A DNA stretch of 64,000 nt from Liolophura sinensis (GCF_032854445.1 NC_088301.1:58228512-58292511); one strand, 5' to 3'. Positions 26,808 to 52,110 are shown, counted from the stretch's first letter. Numbers and translations: made by a program. Notes: generated by a model from the sequence alone, not told the origin.

Positions 26808-27135
26808 TACTTCAACACTGATTCTAATCCACAATACACTACGTCGTGAATTCTGTAATTTAAGGCCATTGATATGCCACCCTTAAGGTTTTGTTTAACA
26901 TTGATTCCAATAAACAATACAATAAGTCATTGGTGTTGCAATTTAGGGTATTACCACAAACAGCAAATCCCCCTCGTGTGACATTGCTCTACATGTGTAT
27001 TACATGTGTGCAAACCTGAGCTCAATACATGAAGTACTTTTTCAGATACTGCCCATAACATTTTGTTTAACATCGATTCTACCATACATTGATAATATGC
27101 TAAGTTTTGAATTTTGTAATTTACGGTATTTACCA
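26808..27135 (+). repeat. Three diverged copies of a ~65-bp motif
   Basis: Segments near 26815, 26892 and 27060 share TTTAACAT(T/C)GATTC(T/C)A, a CAATACA...TAAG core, and TTTGTAATTTA.GGTATT...CCAC. Spacing is irregular. I see no transposon hallmark. Confidence 0.45.
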
Positions 27136-27858
27136 CCCCTACAATAATGTTCAACACTGCCGTTACTGGACGCCGACGCTCAGTGTATGACACTGGCTAG
27201 GCAAAGTAAGTAGGAAATGGACGAACGTTTAGACAAATCTGGTGAAATAAGAGAACGAAAGAGGTTAACCCTATATGCACCAGAACCAAGGGTGGAAATG
27301 GACAAATGTGAGGAGTGACACATCTATCTTTCCACCAAAAATTAGAACTGCACATGCGAAACCTTTTCTATATAGCCTGGTCTGTTGAAGGGCGTATAGA
27401 AAGTAGACTATGGCTGTGAACAATGACCACGTATGAAGTTAAAGAAACAATTTCCAGCTTCATATGGAAACAGTTCTTGGTGCAGACAGAGTGAGACGTA
27501 TGGCAACCATTTTCATATATTAGGCGGGGTAAAAAATATAAACGTGAATTATCAAATTAATGGGAACAACTGATCAGTTTGTTTTCAGTCTGAAGATTTC
27601 TCATGGCACTGGGAGAAATAATACATATGCACGTATATGCATGATCTACAGAGAAGCACTGAAAGACATGTCACAAAAGCGGTTTTTCACATGTATATGT
27701 GTAATTCTGTACCTTAACCATTTGCGTTTGTTTGGTTAATAACGATTTAATCTTACGATAAGAAACATATTACTGCTGGTAGAGGGACAGTTTTGGTACA
27801 GGGTACAGAGTGCCTGACTGTTCTCGGAAACTTCCATGTAGACTTGATAGGGAAGTGC

Positions 27859-27950
27859 GTGTCCATGAACCGGCTGTTATCTAAACACTAAGTACACAAT
27901 ATTGTGTCCATGAACCGGCTGTTATCTAAACACTAAGTACACAATATTTA
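27859..27950 (+). repeat. 45-bp perfect tandem duplication
   Basis: A unit beginning GTCCATGAACCGGCTGTTAT at 27861 is repeated exactly at 27906. There are two copies and no sign of further expansion. Confidence 0.9.
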
Positions 27951-28199
27951 CTTGATCCACAGTAGAGTATAGATAATTCACGAGCGCCAACATTTAATTC
28001 GCTGCACCTTATATAAGACTTTCCTATTTTTTTTACCAATTCACCCATCACTTGCATTCACCGGTGGGTATTTACAACACTTTCTTTTCTTTAAGTATTC
28101 ACAAAATGTATAATGAATGATGTAACACTTCCAATTTACTACTGAGACTTCACATAAAAACAAAAATAAAAGCATTCTTATACACAAATTTTAATTTCA

Positions 28200-29782
28200 T
28201 TTATTGTCATACAATCATTTTAATACCCATATCAAAGGGTCATGACTCTACATTCAAGTAATACCTGTACTTGAGCAGGAAAATGCGATGTGGCATAGTT
28301 GCCATTTTTGTACATGTGGATGTGGATGTGGACTGTTTATAAATTGTGATCTCATAACAGATTAAAAGACTCCCGTCTTCTAGTTTGAACTTGAACAGCA
28401 TCAATAAATTTGTACATAACAGCACAAAAACAAACCAAAAAACAACACAAGAAATGTATGATGAGTTCATCATGACATATTTTCGTTTTCATTAGTAACG
28501 AGAGCTAAACATCCACAATTTAACTGCAGGTCTGTTTCTGGTCTTAACAAAAACCTGAGAGAAATTCAATACGTGAAAAAGACCCTGCCTATATTTAACA
28601 TTTACACAACAAATAACAAGAAAATAAATGAAACTGTTTCAGACTTTAAACATTGAAAAACAGGAAAATGTGTAAAGTGGTACTTAATAAAATGGTCATG
28701 TATAAGAAAGACGTACATTGTACCATTTGTTAAAAGTGTGTCGACTGGATCCATTAAAGCAATTTGCCAAAGCCAAACCTAATAATTAAGAAGCTGTTAA
28801 TATGTACTCCACTACACATAGGACATGCACGGCTCATGTCCTGATGAAAAACATTCACCACATACCACCACTGTAGCGTACTGTATGTTTGAAGCTATAA
28901 TCATGTAGTGTACCAAAGGCCCTAGACTGATACCCTAATGTGTTCAGTGTATATGATACAACAAAGTTCAGATAAACCCACAAGGTGTCCCCCAATGGCC
29001 ACCAGGTGTAAGTTTCTATATAGACACAACAAGCACAGCCATTTTCATTATAGGTAACAGTTTTCTCACACATCAAAGAGAGGGCCCATGTTAAGTGCAT
29101 CTCTTCCGACAGGAGTAAGTTTCAAGTAAATTAGTCTGCTTTCATCAAATTAACAGTGATTATTAAATAAAGACCACTGACTGCTCACCTGCCTGCTGTA
29201 AATTGCAGTCCCACATAAAGGCACTCCTTGACATCTCTACATTCCCTAATATCAAATTGATAAACAATTAAATTCAGTCAATCCCTAGTACATCTAAAAC
29301 TTCCCACTTCACAACCACTGCTGACTAGAAAGCCTAGAAGGGCTACTGCCATAACCTCTAACCATACAACAGAGATATGTGGAGGCAAATAGTGTAGGTA
29401 AAAGCTTGTTTTTTTAACACACAGCACTGAAGTGAAGGAGAATTACAGCGTGAGGGGCTAGGTCAGGTGAAAATAATGTGAAATTTGCATACAAAGTAAC
29501 ACAGGTACACCCACGCATCACGACAGAAGCTTTCAAAAAGTCAGAAATTGTTTCTGAGCTGACCACATCTTCCAGCCTTATAATGAGTTAATATGTTCCC
29601 TAGGTATGTCCCTGATTATTCAGTATGAGCCCCATAAAGATGCCTCCCTCCATCATTCTGCTCTGCCATCCATAGCAAGTCTTTCCATGGTGTGGAATGG
29701 CTGCCTAAATAACTTAAATGGGATTGCATGTTAACAGGTTCTTCTGCTTCACATCAACCTCAAGTGTGATCTTTGTTCGTTG
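28200..29782 (-). other. Probable IMPDH 3' UTR with polyadenylation signal
   Basis: Minus-strand sequence after the IMPDH stop has no further coding or splice signal. The first clear canonical AATAAA I found on the minus strand is at 28205-28200, about 1.6 kb after the stop. It is followed by an A/T-rich stretch suited to cleavage near 28.18 kb. The exact end needs transcript data. Confidence 0.45.
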
Positions 29783-43408
<13,626 letters not shown>

Positions 43409-43499
43409 GCTGTTAACAGATGTGAATAATAACAAAATAAGTCAACTTTCGGACACCGAAAGCCACGTTTTCCCGCGAGGGTATAAGGTCAAGGATGAA

Positions 43500-43507
43500 T
43501 GACGTCA
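43500..43507. promoter_or_regulatory. CRE palindrome TGACGTCA upstream of IMPDH
   Basis: A full consensus cAMP-response element lies 92 bp upstream of the IMPDH ATG (43406-43408), with GC-richer flanks (CCCGCGAGG at 43472) and no TATA box seen. The position suits a proximal promoter element for CREB/ATF factors. Function is inferred from motif and location only. Confidence 0.5.
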
Positions 43508-46500
43508 CCTGCTCGTACCTTGCTAAGCACTGGCAAGACAAAAACTCAAACCTTTCGACCAGGCGAATGTTCAATGAGTATGCATACACGTGAGTGAAGA
43601 TCTAGATCTCTCCTCTTACTCGCTTGGAGGAAAGTGTTTGAGCTTAGTCAAGTGTTACATGCCGAAATATGACAAGCCCTGGCACTTCAGTACGTCACAA
43701 TTGAAAGAAGTGCATTTACATTTAAGAGAGCATGAATTAGTTAGTTAAGGAAGCTCACTGACGTCGGATCGAGTGGGCCTAACGTTGTTAATCTTATATG
43801 CGAAAGTCCAGGCCGTGGCCAACACGGCCTTGGGGCTTTTCCTCGTACTCGTGTATCGTGACTATCTCATATATATGTAGGCTATAAGTGTAGTATGGCA
43901 ATTCATCGAACTCTCGAAATTGATATAATAAGCACATAAACCCTTGACGTAAAATGGGAAATATGTTAGTTGTAATTTGGCGCCAGATATGCCCTATCAC
44001 TCGCCGAATTCCAGAGATCTGCATGTGCAATCGTCGCGGTGTCGAGCCACGCGTAACTGGCGGGCCTTTATCGGGGATGTAATACGGTTCCTAAAAAGGC
44101 ATCTATAGGCCTATGTCTGAAACCATGTGATCTAATCAATAGTTTTCTGTCTGTCCTTGATTATCAGTAATGTACTTTCAAAGGAGGTCAATATTCACGT
44201 ACTAAAATTTCCTTTAGGCCTATAGGTATTAAAATGCATTGTTCATTAAAGCGCTTGATGACCACTGATGATGACCGCTGATGATGAACATTCATTGTGA
44301 TAACCACTGATGACGACCGCTTATGATGACCATAGGCGATAACCGCTTAAGATGACCACATGCGATAACCACTGATGATGACCATTCACTTTGATGACCT
44401 TGATTCTAGGGTTAATAAGTTACAGAATATGGTCTAAACAAAATTTGGTTCTGAGCGTTGCTTCAAATTTGTAATCAAACTAGGCCTTCCTATTACTTTG
44501 ACGTCTTCGAACACAGACCTATAGAATCCATCATAATGCAATATTGACAATTCAATAAATTATAGCCTTGTCCGCAATATAGCTAGTCAAAATATTAACC
44601 AGGCTCTACATGTAGGCCCCATACACCGTCTTATCTTATTCAGGCCTGAACATCTTTATTATTACAAGTACCGGTACTGGATGTCAGTGTCTAATATTGT
44701 ACTGCCAGAAACATACAGACTTTGTTTTATTTATAACTTGGTAATAATAATTCTTTTCACAGAAAGATGCGGTGCTTTTATCGTTGAAAAGCACTCGTCT
44801 GGCACCTGAATATGGCGTTCAATGCTGTGCTTCATACGTATACGTCAAAAAGATCGTCAGTAACTTCCCAAAGGTCAATGGTTTACCCGTTCCTCTCCGA
44901 AATCTTCGACCCTTCGTATAAATGAAGAATTAATCAATCAACGAATCAACCAATCGTTAGCAAGACTAGAGCTTTGTTTAAAATAATTTTAGTATAAGGT
45001 ATATAAAGGTGTGTACAGGTGTATACCTATGCGTATAACATCGGTGTGGAGCTCACCTGGGGCCTTCGGCTCCGAGATGAAGTAACTTGGTGGTGCAGCG
45101 TCTAGCCAAGGTTTCGTGGCCAGGGGATGGACGGCCTTGCATCATAGACGACATGTGCTTGTAGCCGTACGTGGGCTAGTCTGTCTCCAGTCTGCCAGGA
45201 CGGATTACCTATCTCACAAGCTCTCGTCACGCTTTACTGCACCTGTACATATATACAAAAATAATAATGAAGCTTTTGCTATTGAATGTATGCTCTAGTA
45301 CATGTATGATCTCATACAGAAGGAGCAAAACATAAATCTGTCCTAAAGCCGATATAGAAGATCAGGAAAACTAGCCCTATTAGGTATATGGTTACATCTT
45401 CATATGGCATGTCTGCATATTGATCGCTAGCGCAGTCTCAGAATTCGAGCTGTTAATTGACATTCCTACTACTGAACGCGTCAGATTCCATCTTAGCATC
45501 ATCCCTGTTATTCCCTGTCGCTTACCAATAATTCGCCCGTGCCACCAAAAATACAGACTTTCCAGGACAAACACTTTCCTATACGGCAGCGTACAGTGAT
45601 GACAAATACACTTTAGACCTAGCCTGTATATACGTGGTCCGACCGGAGTTCGGTCACGCAGTGGTACATCCAGGTTACGTTGTCCCGCACGCTTTAAAGA
45701 TGTCACTATAGATCATATAACAGGTCTCAGCGTATATATTGTATATGTGTGGAATATGGTCTTCGTACTGCTTGCACAGTGCATGTATACTCGTATACCT
45801 CATGACACGCTTCCTGCAATCCTGTATAGTACAGAACTGACGAGCAGGGCTATCGATGAGGCTGACATATCAGATCGCACTGACCTATTCATAACGTAAC
45901 TGAGCATTTGTATGCAACACATATTGGCTTTCATTTACTCCACAACAGCTCTGTCTATTGCTTATGCCGTAAATCAGATAATCCCACCAGTCACATATAC
46001 CACTTCTCTAACGTCGCTGCCAATCACTACACATCGTGCGTACACAGCTTAATAATATTACAGAATGATTGTCTGGGGTACACCAGCAGACACACTTGTT
46101 ATCACATTATGGAGATATAAATAGTGTCACACTTACACATTCTACGGGGTGCTGTGCACAATCAGCCCGTGCAACATTGATGTCCGTCCGCCGAACACAC
46201 TGTACCCCCAAGCAATAAGCTAAAGCAGTATCTGTCAACCACTGCCTGTAAACCACTCGACGTTCTCGCTCTCCACACTCGTATGTTCATGTATGTGGCC
46301 TATATATGACAGCACTGTCGTCTTCCATCGACTGCTTACTCCATACGCATGCGTCTCCCTGGCAGCCAGGCCACCGGATGGATACGTAACTAGGCAACAG
46401 AATAAATTGTACTGAGCCTACATTGATTTTAGTCTGCAGCTTGGTCGCTTTGCTAGGTTGACAGCCACACATATACATGTAGCTTTGTTATAATCTGTTA

Positions 46501-47381
46501 CTGAGAACGTGGAATGGTCATCGTTAAGATGTGGGCATGAGTTCGAGCAGTATATATACATCGGTCACGTTGGTTTCTCTCATATGTAGGGCTGAGTTTA
46601 TCGCATTCTAAGCTATGTATTTTAATGCAACAACAAATTGGTTTGACATTAAGTTCTTTTGTACACGGGTGTTTCTACCACTGCATACAATGAAAATTCT
46701 CATCATGAAATTTAAAACATACAATCTTCCTATAGAAGGACAATTGCTCATCCATACTTTGCGCCCCACTTCGTTCGTATAAATTAAGGCTATCTACACT
46801 TCGGGAGTTCGGGAGTTCACAATTCTTGGTTTTGTTGGCGTGTGTTTAATGTCGTTTGAGCTTCATTTCACTGATTACATAAAGGTTTCTCCGATTTTTA
46901 TCTCCGATTTCAATTTCAATTCATATCTGTTGTAAATCCATTAAATCTAGGCGTCACTCTCCGTTTATAACAAACAATTGCTTCGTACACGCCTTGTGAC
47001 TACACCAGTATATGGGGTGTAATAAGTCTCTGAAGAAAGGTATTGGCTAGCAGCTCTCCTAACATTCTGCCATGTACACAGTAGCATGCACGGTATGTAA
47101 ACGAGAGAATAAAAGCTACCGTGTAATACGAGTAAAATGAAAGCATTGGTTATCGGCATTGTTAGCACATTCGTTCTCGTGCTAAATGACGTACAGGTGA
47201 CAGTTCTTTGAAAGGATAGAAATTAATGGCTAAAAATATACAAAGCAGACCTCCTTTCAGAAATATTTTCTGAGAAAATTTGGAAACAATTTGGAGTTCC
47301 CAGAACACTACAAACACGCGACAGTAAAAAGAAAACAGATTTGACAGGACGCCCTAGTATTCAATGTCCCTGTCACGAAGT

Positions 47382-47386
<5 letters not shown>
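43508..47386. other. Intergenic region upstream of IMPDH
   Basis: No gene recognised. Minor repeats are noted separately (44254-44401). A 10-bp duplication (CGGGAGTTCGGGAGTTC) occurs near 46802. The minus frame at 45392-45706 matches nothing known to me. Confidence 0.5.
44254..44401 (+). repeat. Degenerate GATGACCACTGATGATGACC repeat
   Basis: At least five imperfect units alternate GATGACCACTGATGATGACCG with GCGATAACCGCTTA-like variants over about 150 bp. It is a diverged low-complexity tandem repeat and noncoding. Confidence 0.7.

Positions 47387-47455
<69 letters not shown>
47387..47455 (+). repeat. (TA)n microsatellite
   Basis: An uninterrupted run of about 34 TA dinucleotides, about 450 bp before the left end of the DNA transposon. 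Confidence 0.97.
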
Positions 47456-47457
<2 letters not shown>

Positions 47458-47908
47458 CTTCCTGAATGTCATAAAAGGCATTCGACTGAATTCTTACCAT
47501 GAATATATGTTATCTTTCATTTGAAGAACTATCATATTATGAGTGCGTAAGGGGCAACAAGGATAATTTTAAGCCGGATGGGTGACTGGACGCGTCGGAT
47601 GGATAACCATGGCTTGATTTTGTTATGGCTAATCCAGCCAATACACAATATCCGGTGAGGAGAAAATGTTAGGTTCATTTTTATATGATAGTTGTTTCTT
47701 TATTGGATTGGTGTCTAACGCTGTTCACAAGAACGTTTCACCTTCGATAGCTAGGTACCTGACAAAATTCCTGACTAAAAGCCCCAGCCGAGGCAGCAGA
47801 GAAAAGAGATTGGTTTGAACATGCGATATCATTTGCCAAGGGCGTAATAGCCATTGCTATAACCATATGAGTGAAACGGATGTTGTTCAAAACAAGTACC
47901 GGTATATA

Positions 47909-48000
47909 TGTTACAGTCAATCTGTGTAATCAGTCATTACGCGTAATGACTACACAAATCAGTCATTTCGTGAAGTGCCTGTGAGCACCAGGCAATACGC
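47909..48000 (+). repeat. Left terminal inverted repeat
   Basis: Begins TGTTACAGTCAATCTGTGTA and contains the 18-bp palindrome GTCATTACGCGTAATGAC (47933-47950), then TCAGTCATTTCGTGAAG and GTGCCTGTGAGCACCAGGC. It matches the right end read in reverse. Confidence 0.9.
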
Positions 48001-48182
48001 GTAATGACTACACAAATTAGTCATTTCGTGATGTGCCTGTGAGCACCAGGCAATAGGCGTAATGACTACACAAATTAGTCATTTCGTGAAGTGCCTGTGA
48101 GCACCAGGCAATACGCGTAATGACTACACAAATTAGTCATTTCGTGAAGTGCCTGTGAGCACCAGGCAATACGTGTAATGAC
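47941..48182 (+). repeat. 58-bp subterminal tandem array of the transposon
   Basis: GCGTAATGACTACACAAAT recurs at 47941, 47999, 48057 and 48115, and as GTGTAATGACTA at 48173, a constant period of 58 bp. Each unit repeats the inner part of the TIR. The junction of successive units creates an (A/G)CGCGTAATGAC half-site, and GTCATTWCG motifs occur in both orientations. Variant half-sites continue to about 48250. The right end carries the corresponding segment only about once. Confidence 0.92.
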
Positions 48183-49345
48183 TAAAAATTCCAGTCATTA
48201 CGCGAAATGACTAAAAATCATGGTCAGGCATTACGTGAAATGACTAAATGCTATAAAACATCAGTTGAATATAAAGATATTATTGACGATTGATCATGAT
48301 GAAGTAAATCATGAGTTAAAGTCAAAAGTACAAAATGAAGTCATACATCACCGTTAAAATCATACACAATGAAAGTCTTGCAGTCACTTCACTTTAAAAA
48401 ATACTACATGTAGTTGGTTAGTATTACGAGTCATTTATTTTTGCACATTAGGCTGCTGTGACACCAGTTAGGGCATTTTTTTTTAAACACTTGCACCTAT
48501 TGGTTCCACATCTCTTGGAGCCTGCACAATTGCACCGTGCATATCCCTGACCACCACAGCTTGATTCCATATGTACAGCCTGGCGTTGTGTTACCCTCTT
48601 TGTACAGATTACATCAGAGTCAGTAAGTAAATGCTGGGGACACAAATCAAACTGATTGCGTGAAAACTTGCCTTTCAGAATCCCAGCTTTAACACAAATG
48701 GTGTACATGTCATTCTCATCACGGTCCATTATCATTCCCAGAATATTACGTGAATCACCACGTCCCCTCTCCACAGAAGAATAGGTACAGCCACATTGTC
48801 TCCCACCTTACCACTGGCTAGTTCCACACGACTCCTCTTGACCATACGCTGAGCTTGTGTCATCTGGGCAGAGCTGGCACCCTTTCTCTCACTTGAAATG
48901 TTTTGTAAGCGGCCACTCAATAAATCTGAGGATACTACAGTTGGATCATTGTCACTGCTCATTTGATCAACTGGCAGACTAGCTGCAGGTGCAAAGCCCA
49001 TATCAGTAGTTTGTGTCGGTTCCTGAGTGGTGGTTTGTGTTGGTTCCTGGGTGATAGCTGGTGTCGGTTCCTGGATGGTTGTTGGTGTTGACTCAAGATT
49101 AGAATATGCTAACACTAGATCATCTTCACTTTGCATTCGTTCAACAACCTCAGTCGGCAAAGATGATGATGTTAGGCCAACTTTAGCTTCACACCCAAAC
49201 ATAGCGGCATATGGTGATCGCTGGATTCCAGAATGCAAACTGGAATTTTCCTGAAACTGCACAACTTTGATGCCTACAGATCAATCATTTGTGTTATTAT
49301 CTCCCATCCAAGCAACAAGCATATCCTTAATGTCACCATTTGCTC

Positions 49346-49563
49346 TTTCAACAGAGCCTTGACTTTGAGGATGTCGAGGTTTACCGTGTACCATAATAAG
49401 TCTTGGCCAACTAATTTCAGTTCAGAGATTACTTCAGCAGTAAATTCACTTCCATTTCAACAGAGCCTTGACCTTGAGGGTGTCGAGGTTTACCGTGTAC
49501 CATGATAAGTCTTGGCCAAACTAGTTTCAGTTCAGAGATTACTTCAGCAGTAAATTCACTCCC
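49346..49563 (-). repeat. 109-bp tandem duplication inside the transposase
   Basis: Two adjacent copies (about 49346-49454 and 49455-49563) begin TTTCAACAGAGCCTTGAC and end TAAATTCACT(T/C)CCAT. One copy lacks a base (GGCCAACTA against GGCCAAACTA). The duplication repeats the segment from the second Asp motif to the catalytic Glu and breaks the frame. Confidence 0.92.
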
Positions 49564-49936
49564 ATAGTCGCTCTGAAGGAAGGATGGAGCACCAATAAGA
49601 AGAAAGATATACAGCAGCTGATGGGCAACCTCGGCAGCACGTTTTAAAGTTAATGCTCTCAGTATAACAAACTTGGCCAAGTGGTCCTGATAGACCATGA
49701 TCCACTTGAATGAATTTTGGGCCACAGACTGCATATCAATAAGGTCAAACTGTGCACGCGAGCCGAATTCCTTCGTGAGAATGGGACGTACTACTACACC
49801 CTTGGTACTTGAGCGCTTGCGCTTCTTCTGGCATTCCTGGCAGTAAGACTTAAAATTTCAAGAGCCTCTCGAGTGATGTTGGCACACTTTTTGTTGACCT
49901 CTCTGACCATCCGATCACGTCCCCCAAGGCCTGTGG

Positions 49937-50308
49937 CTATGTGAGCTCGCTTCACCACGTCGTGTGTATCTTTTATACTAGCATAGTATACTGGATCCTC
50001 ATCTTGGGTGGCTCGCTTTTTGATCCCTGGCTATGTGAGCTCGCTTAACCACGTCGTGTGTATCTTCTATACTAGCATAGTATACTGGATCCTCATCTTG
50101 GGTGGCTCGCTTTTTGATCCCTGGCTATGTGAGTTCGCTTAACCACGTCGTATGTATCTTCTATACTAGCATAGTATACTGGATTCTCATCTTGGGTGGC
50201 TCGCGTTTTGATCCCTGGCTATGTGAGCTCGCTTAACCACGTCGTAGGTATCTTCTGTACTAGCATAGTATACTGGATCCTCATCTTGGGTGGCTCGCGT
50301 TTTGATCA
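49937..50308 (-). repeat. 94-bp tandem repeat, four copies, inside the transposase
   Basis: CTATGTGAG(C/T)TCGCTT recurs at 49937, 50031, 50125 and 50219, exactly 94 bp apart, with only a few substitutions between units. The unit corresponds to protein around TRATQDEDPVYYAS and KRAHIA. As 94 is not a multiple of three, each added copy shifts the frame, and a stop follows in the second unit read. Confidence 0.95.
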
Positions 50309-51157
50309 GTTTCTCGACATCACCACACTGCAGTATCTCAAACCTGAAATAATACAAGAAATTTATTTAACAAGAGATTTATATAACAAACATAAATAGA
50401 TCATGCATGCATGGTTTACTTGATGTAAACTGCCAAAATATCCATAGTATATCAAAATGACCGCTAAGCTCTCTTAAATCTTAAATCAATTATACGGCTG
50501 TTAACAGCTCTGTAATTTGGCACCATATGCCTGATGTTTTTAAATTGAATAAATATAAACATAAATTTACTTTGATAAAAGGTAGTATCCATGTCTGTTC
50601 TTTGTTCCAACAGCTCTCGCTGCCCCTTTTAAATCCTCTATCATTGTGAAATACGTCTTCTTCGGAATCAAAACTTTCTCGCAAACTTCATATTTCTTAT
50701 AAAGCGCCTCTGTAAACTGGTTTTCATAAGATTCTGCCATTGTGATATCTTGTAATGGCTGTAACAGAATGATTTATGGCAAAATTCTGTTACAATGCAG
50801 GTTATATGGGAAAATTTTCAAAGTCATAGGTTTGGAGGATTAAGAAGTCACTTTGGGTATAAAGCCCCTGGAGGGAAGACACCGTTTCGGGGCTTAATTG
50901 TCATGTGCTAAGGGATTAAGAAGTCACTTGGGGAAGACACTCACTATGGGAAGCCACTCTCACTCTTAAGAACTTTTCATTGGGCGTGTTTAAAAAGGCC
51001 ATATTACCTCCGTAACCACTGTGCTACTTGTTGTATGATAATAAAATCATACTGGTATCGAGATCAAAGTAATCAGATAATAACAACATTGTCGTTTTAT
51101 GTGTTACACACATTGCCTGGTTTGCAGAATTTGTATTCAGACATTTTAAGTCATTAC

Positions 51158-51249
51158 TTGTATTGCCTGGTGTTCACAGGCACTTTACGAAATGACTGAT
51201 TTGTTTAGTCATTACGTGTAATGACTGATTACACAGATTGACTGTAACA
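51158..51249 (-). repeat. Right terminal inverted repeat
   Basis: Reverse-complement counterpart of the left TIR. It includes GTCATTACGTGTAATGAC (an imperfect form of the palindrome), TTTACGAAATGACTGA and TTGCCTGGTGTTCACAGGCAC. It terminates ACTGTAACA and is followed by the TATA duplication. Confidence 0.9.
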
Positions 51250-51253
51250 TATA

Positions 51254-51925
51254 CATGTAGATATGGTATCAGTTGACAAAGTTGACAGAGCACGTGAGCT
51301 TATGGGATCAGTGTCTTACTTACATTTTCCCTCTATGTAGATTATAGCCTGCACTGTAATTCAGTCGAACGTTCTCGAGGCGTTGTTGTGTCATTGTAAT
51401 ATGAGTGTAGATTCTGGAAATATGTATCGGTGTTGTAAACATATTTAAGATCAAACCATCAAGAATTGTCTTTTCGTTAGTTTATAGATATGAGCGACGG
51501 AGCTGTGAAACTCTCAGTCATTTACTCGAGGCCATTGGAGAGAAGTCATATTTGACTCTGGGAATGATTTTGCTGGGTCTGGAGATATAGGCTTTCACGC
51601 CATTCCACAATCGTCGTTTGTACTCCATTTTCTGTAGAGACCACTTTGTGAGCTTGTGTTTTGCAACTTGCTATTTTTGAGACGTTATTTTGGAGCTTAT
51701 ATCGCCCATTATCTCTTTGTGCAATTTGGTAGATTTCATCCCAGTTTACCCTGAAAGTGGCTTTGTGTATGTTTCCAAGGAGTGAAACATACATCGACAG
51801 CTCGGCATCACGGACGATACTGTCAACCCGTCCGCCTTGGGAAGTTACACATTCACCGGCACTTGGTGAATAGTTATCGGACTATCCTCCTCTTAACTAT
51901 AGTTACGTGGACTGACTCGTCTTTG
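51254..51925. other. Spacer between transposon and SINE nest
   Basis: An open minus frame at 51546-51794 (82 residues) has a plausible amino-acid mix but no match, splice context or start context I can defend. Nothing else seen. Confidence 0.4.
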
Positions 51926-52110
51926 GAAGATCGGCCCTGATAGCACATTTGGTAGAGCGTCCGCTTCGGGATCGGTAGATCCAGGGTCGATCTTGGGTCG
52001 AGTGACACCTAAGATCTTAAAAGAGAAAGTTGTAACTTCCTCGCTTGCCGGTCAGCATGAAGTGGACAGTGCATTGACCCGTTGACACGTATCAGTATAA
52101 TGGCACGATC
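51926..52110 (+). mobile_element. SINE family B copy with tRNA-like head
   Basis: The A-box-like TAGCACATTTGGTAGAGCG and B-box-like GGGTCGATC are spaced as in a tRNA. Then come GGTCGAGTGACACC, GATCTTAAAA, CTTCCTCGCTTG, TCAGCATGAAG and GACCCGTTGACACGTATCAG. It shares body order with the copy at 24425-24560. Probably RNA polymerase III derived. Confidence 0.75.

Larger units (their letters stand above)
48431..50740 (-). pseudogene. Broken GINGER-like integrase/transposase
   Basis: Reading on the minus strand, exon 1 is 50571-50740 (56 codons, start MAESYENQFTEAL). A 227-nt intron (GTAAAT...TTTCAG) joins in phase to GFEILQCGDVEKLIKTRA. Then come a zinc-binding region (KRAHIATGLGGRDRM, YCQECQKKRKRSS) and a DDE core (FDLIDMQS; LQSDYGSEFTAEV; PQGQGSVE). 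A region follows with SPYAAMFGCEAKVGL, a Thr/Gln-Glu-Pro repeat linker, LLSGRLQNISSERKG and a Cys-rich C-terminus (GYARCNCAGSKRCGTNRCKC). Lesions: a 94-bp segment quadruplicated (49937-50308); a one-base loss near 49853; a 109-bp duplication with a frameshift (49346-49563); a frameshift near 48770; and another in the T-run near 48479. The usual SDNG at the second Asp is SDYG. The stop is at 48431-48433. Confidence 0.88.
47905..51253 (-). mobile_element. GINGER-like (integrase-type DDE) DNA transposon with 4-bp TSD
   Basis: The element occupies 47909-51249 (3341 bp) and starts TGTTACAGTCAATC; its right end is the reverse complement, GATTGACTGTAACA. Both flanks carry TATA (47905-47908 and 51250-51253), a 4-bp target duplication. 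The inverted repeats run about 90 bp with roughly four mismatches, ending CACCAGGCAAT. The interior carries, on the minus strand, an integrase-like transposase with a C-terminal Cys-rich module. TGT...ACA ends, a 4-bp TSD and a gypsy-integrase-like DDE core are hallmarks of GINGER elements; the encoded protein resembles invertebrate proteins annotated as KRAB-A domain-containing 2-like. The gene is broken, so this copy is not autonomous. Confidence 0.88.

Noticed and set aside
47941-48182. CRISPR-like appearance of regular 58-bp repeats
   Set aside because: Direct tandem units without unique spacers, located at a transposon end in a eukaryotic genome.
48448-49262. Two adjacent minus-strand frames as separate genes
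   Set aside because: They are one transposase C-terminal half split by a frameshift near 48770.
51546-51794. 82-codon minus-strand frame with a protein-like composition
   Set aside because: No similarity, start context or splice partners that I can defend.
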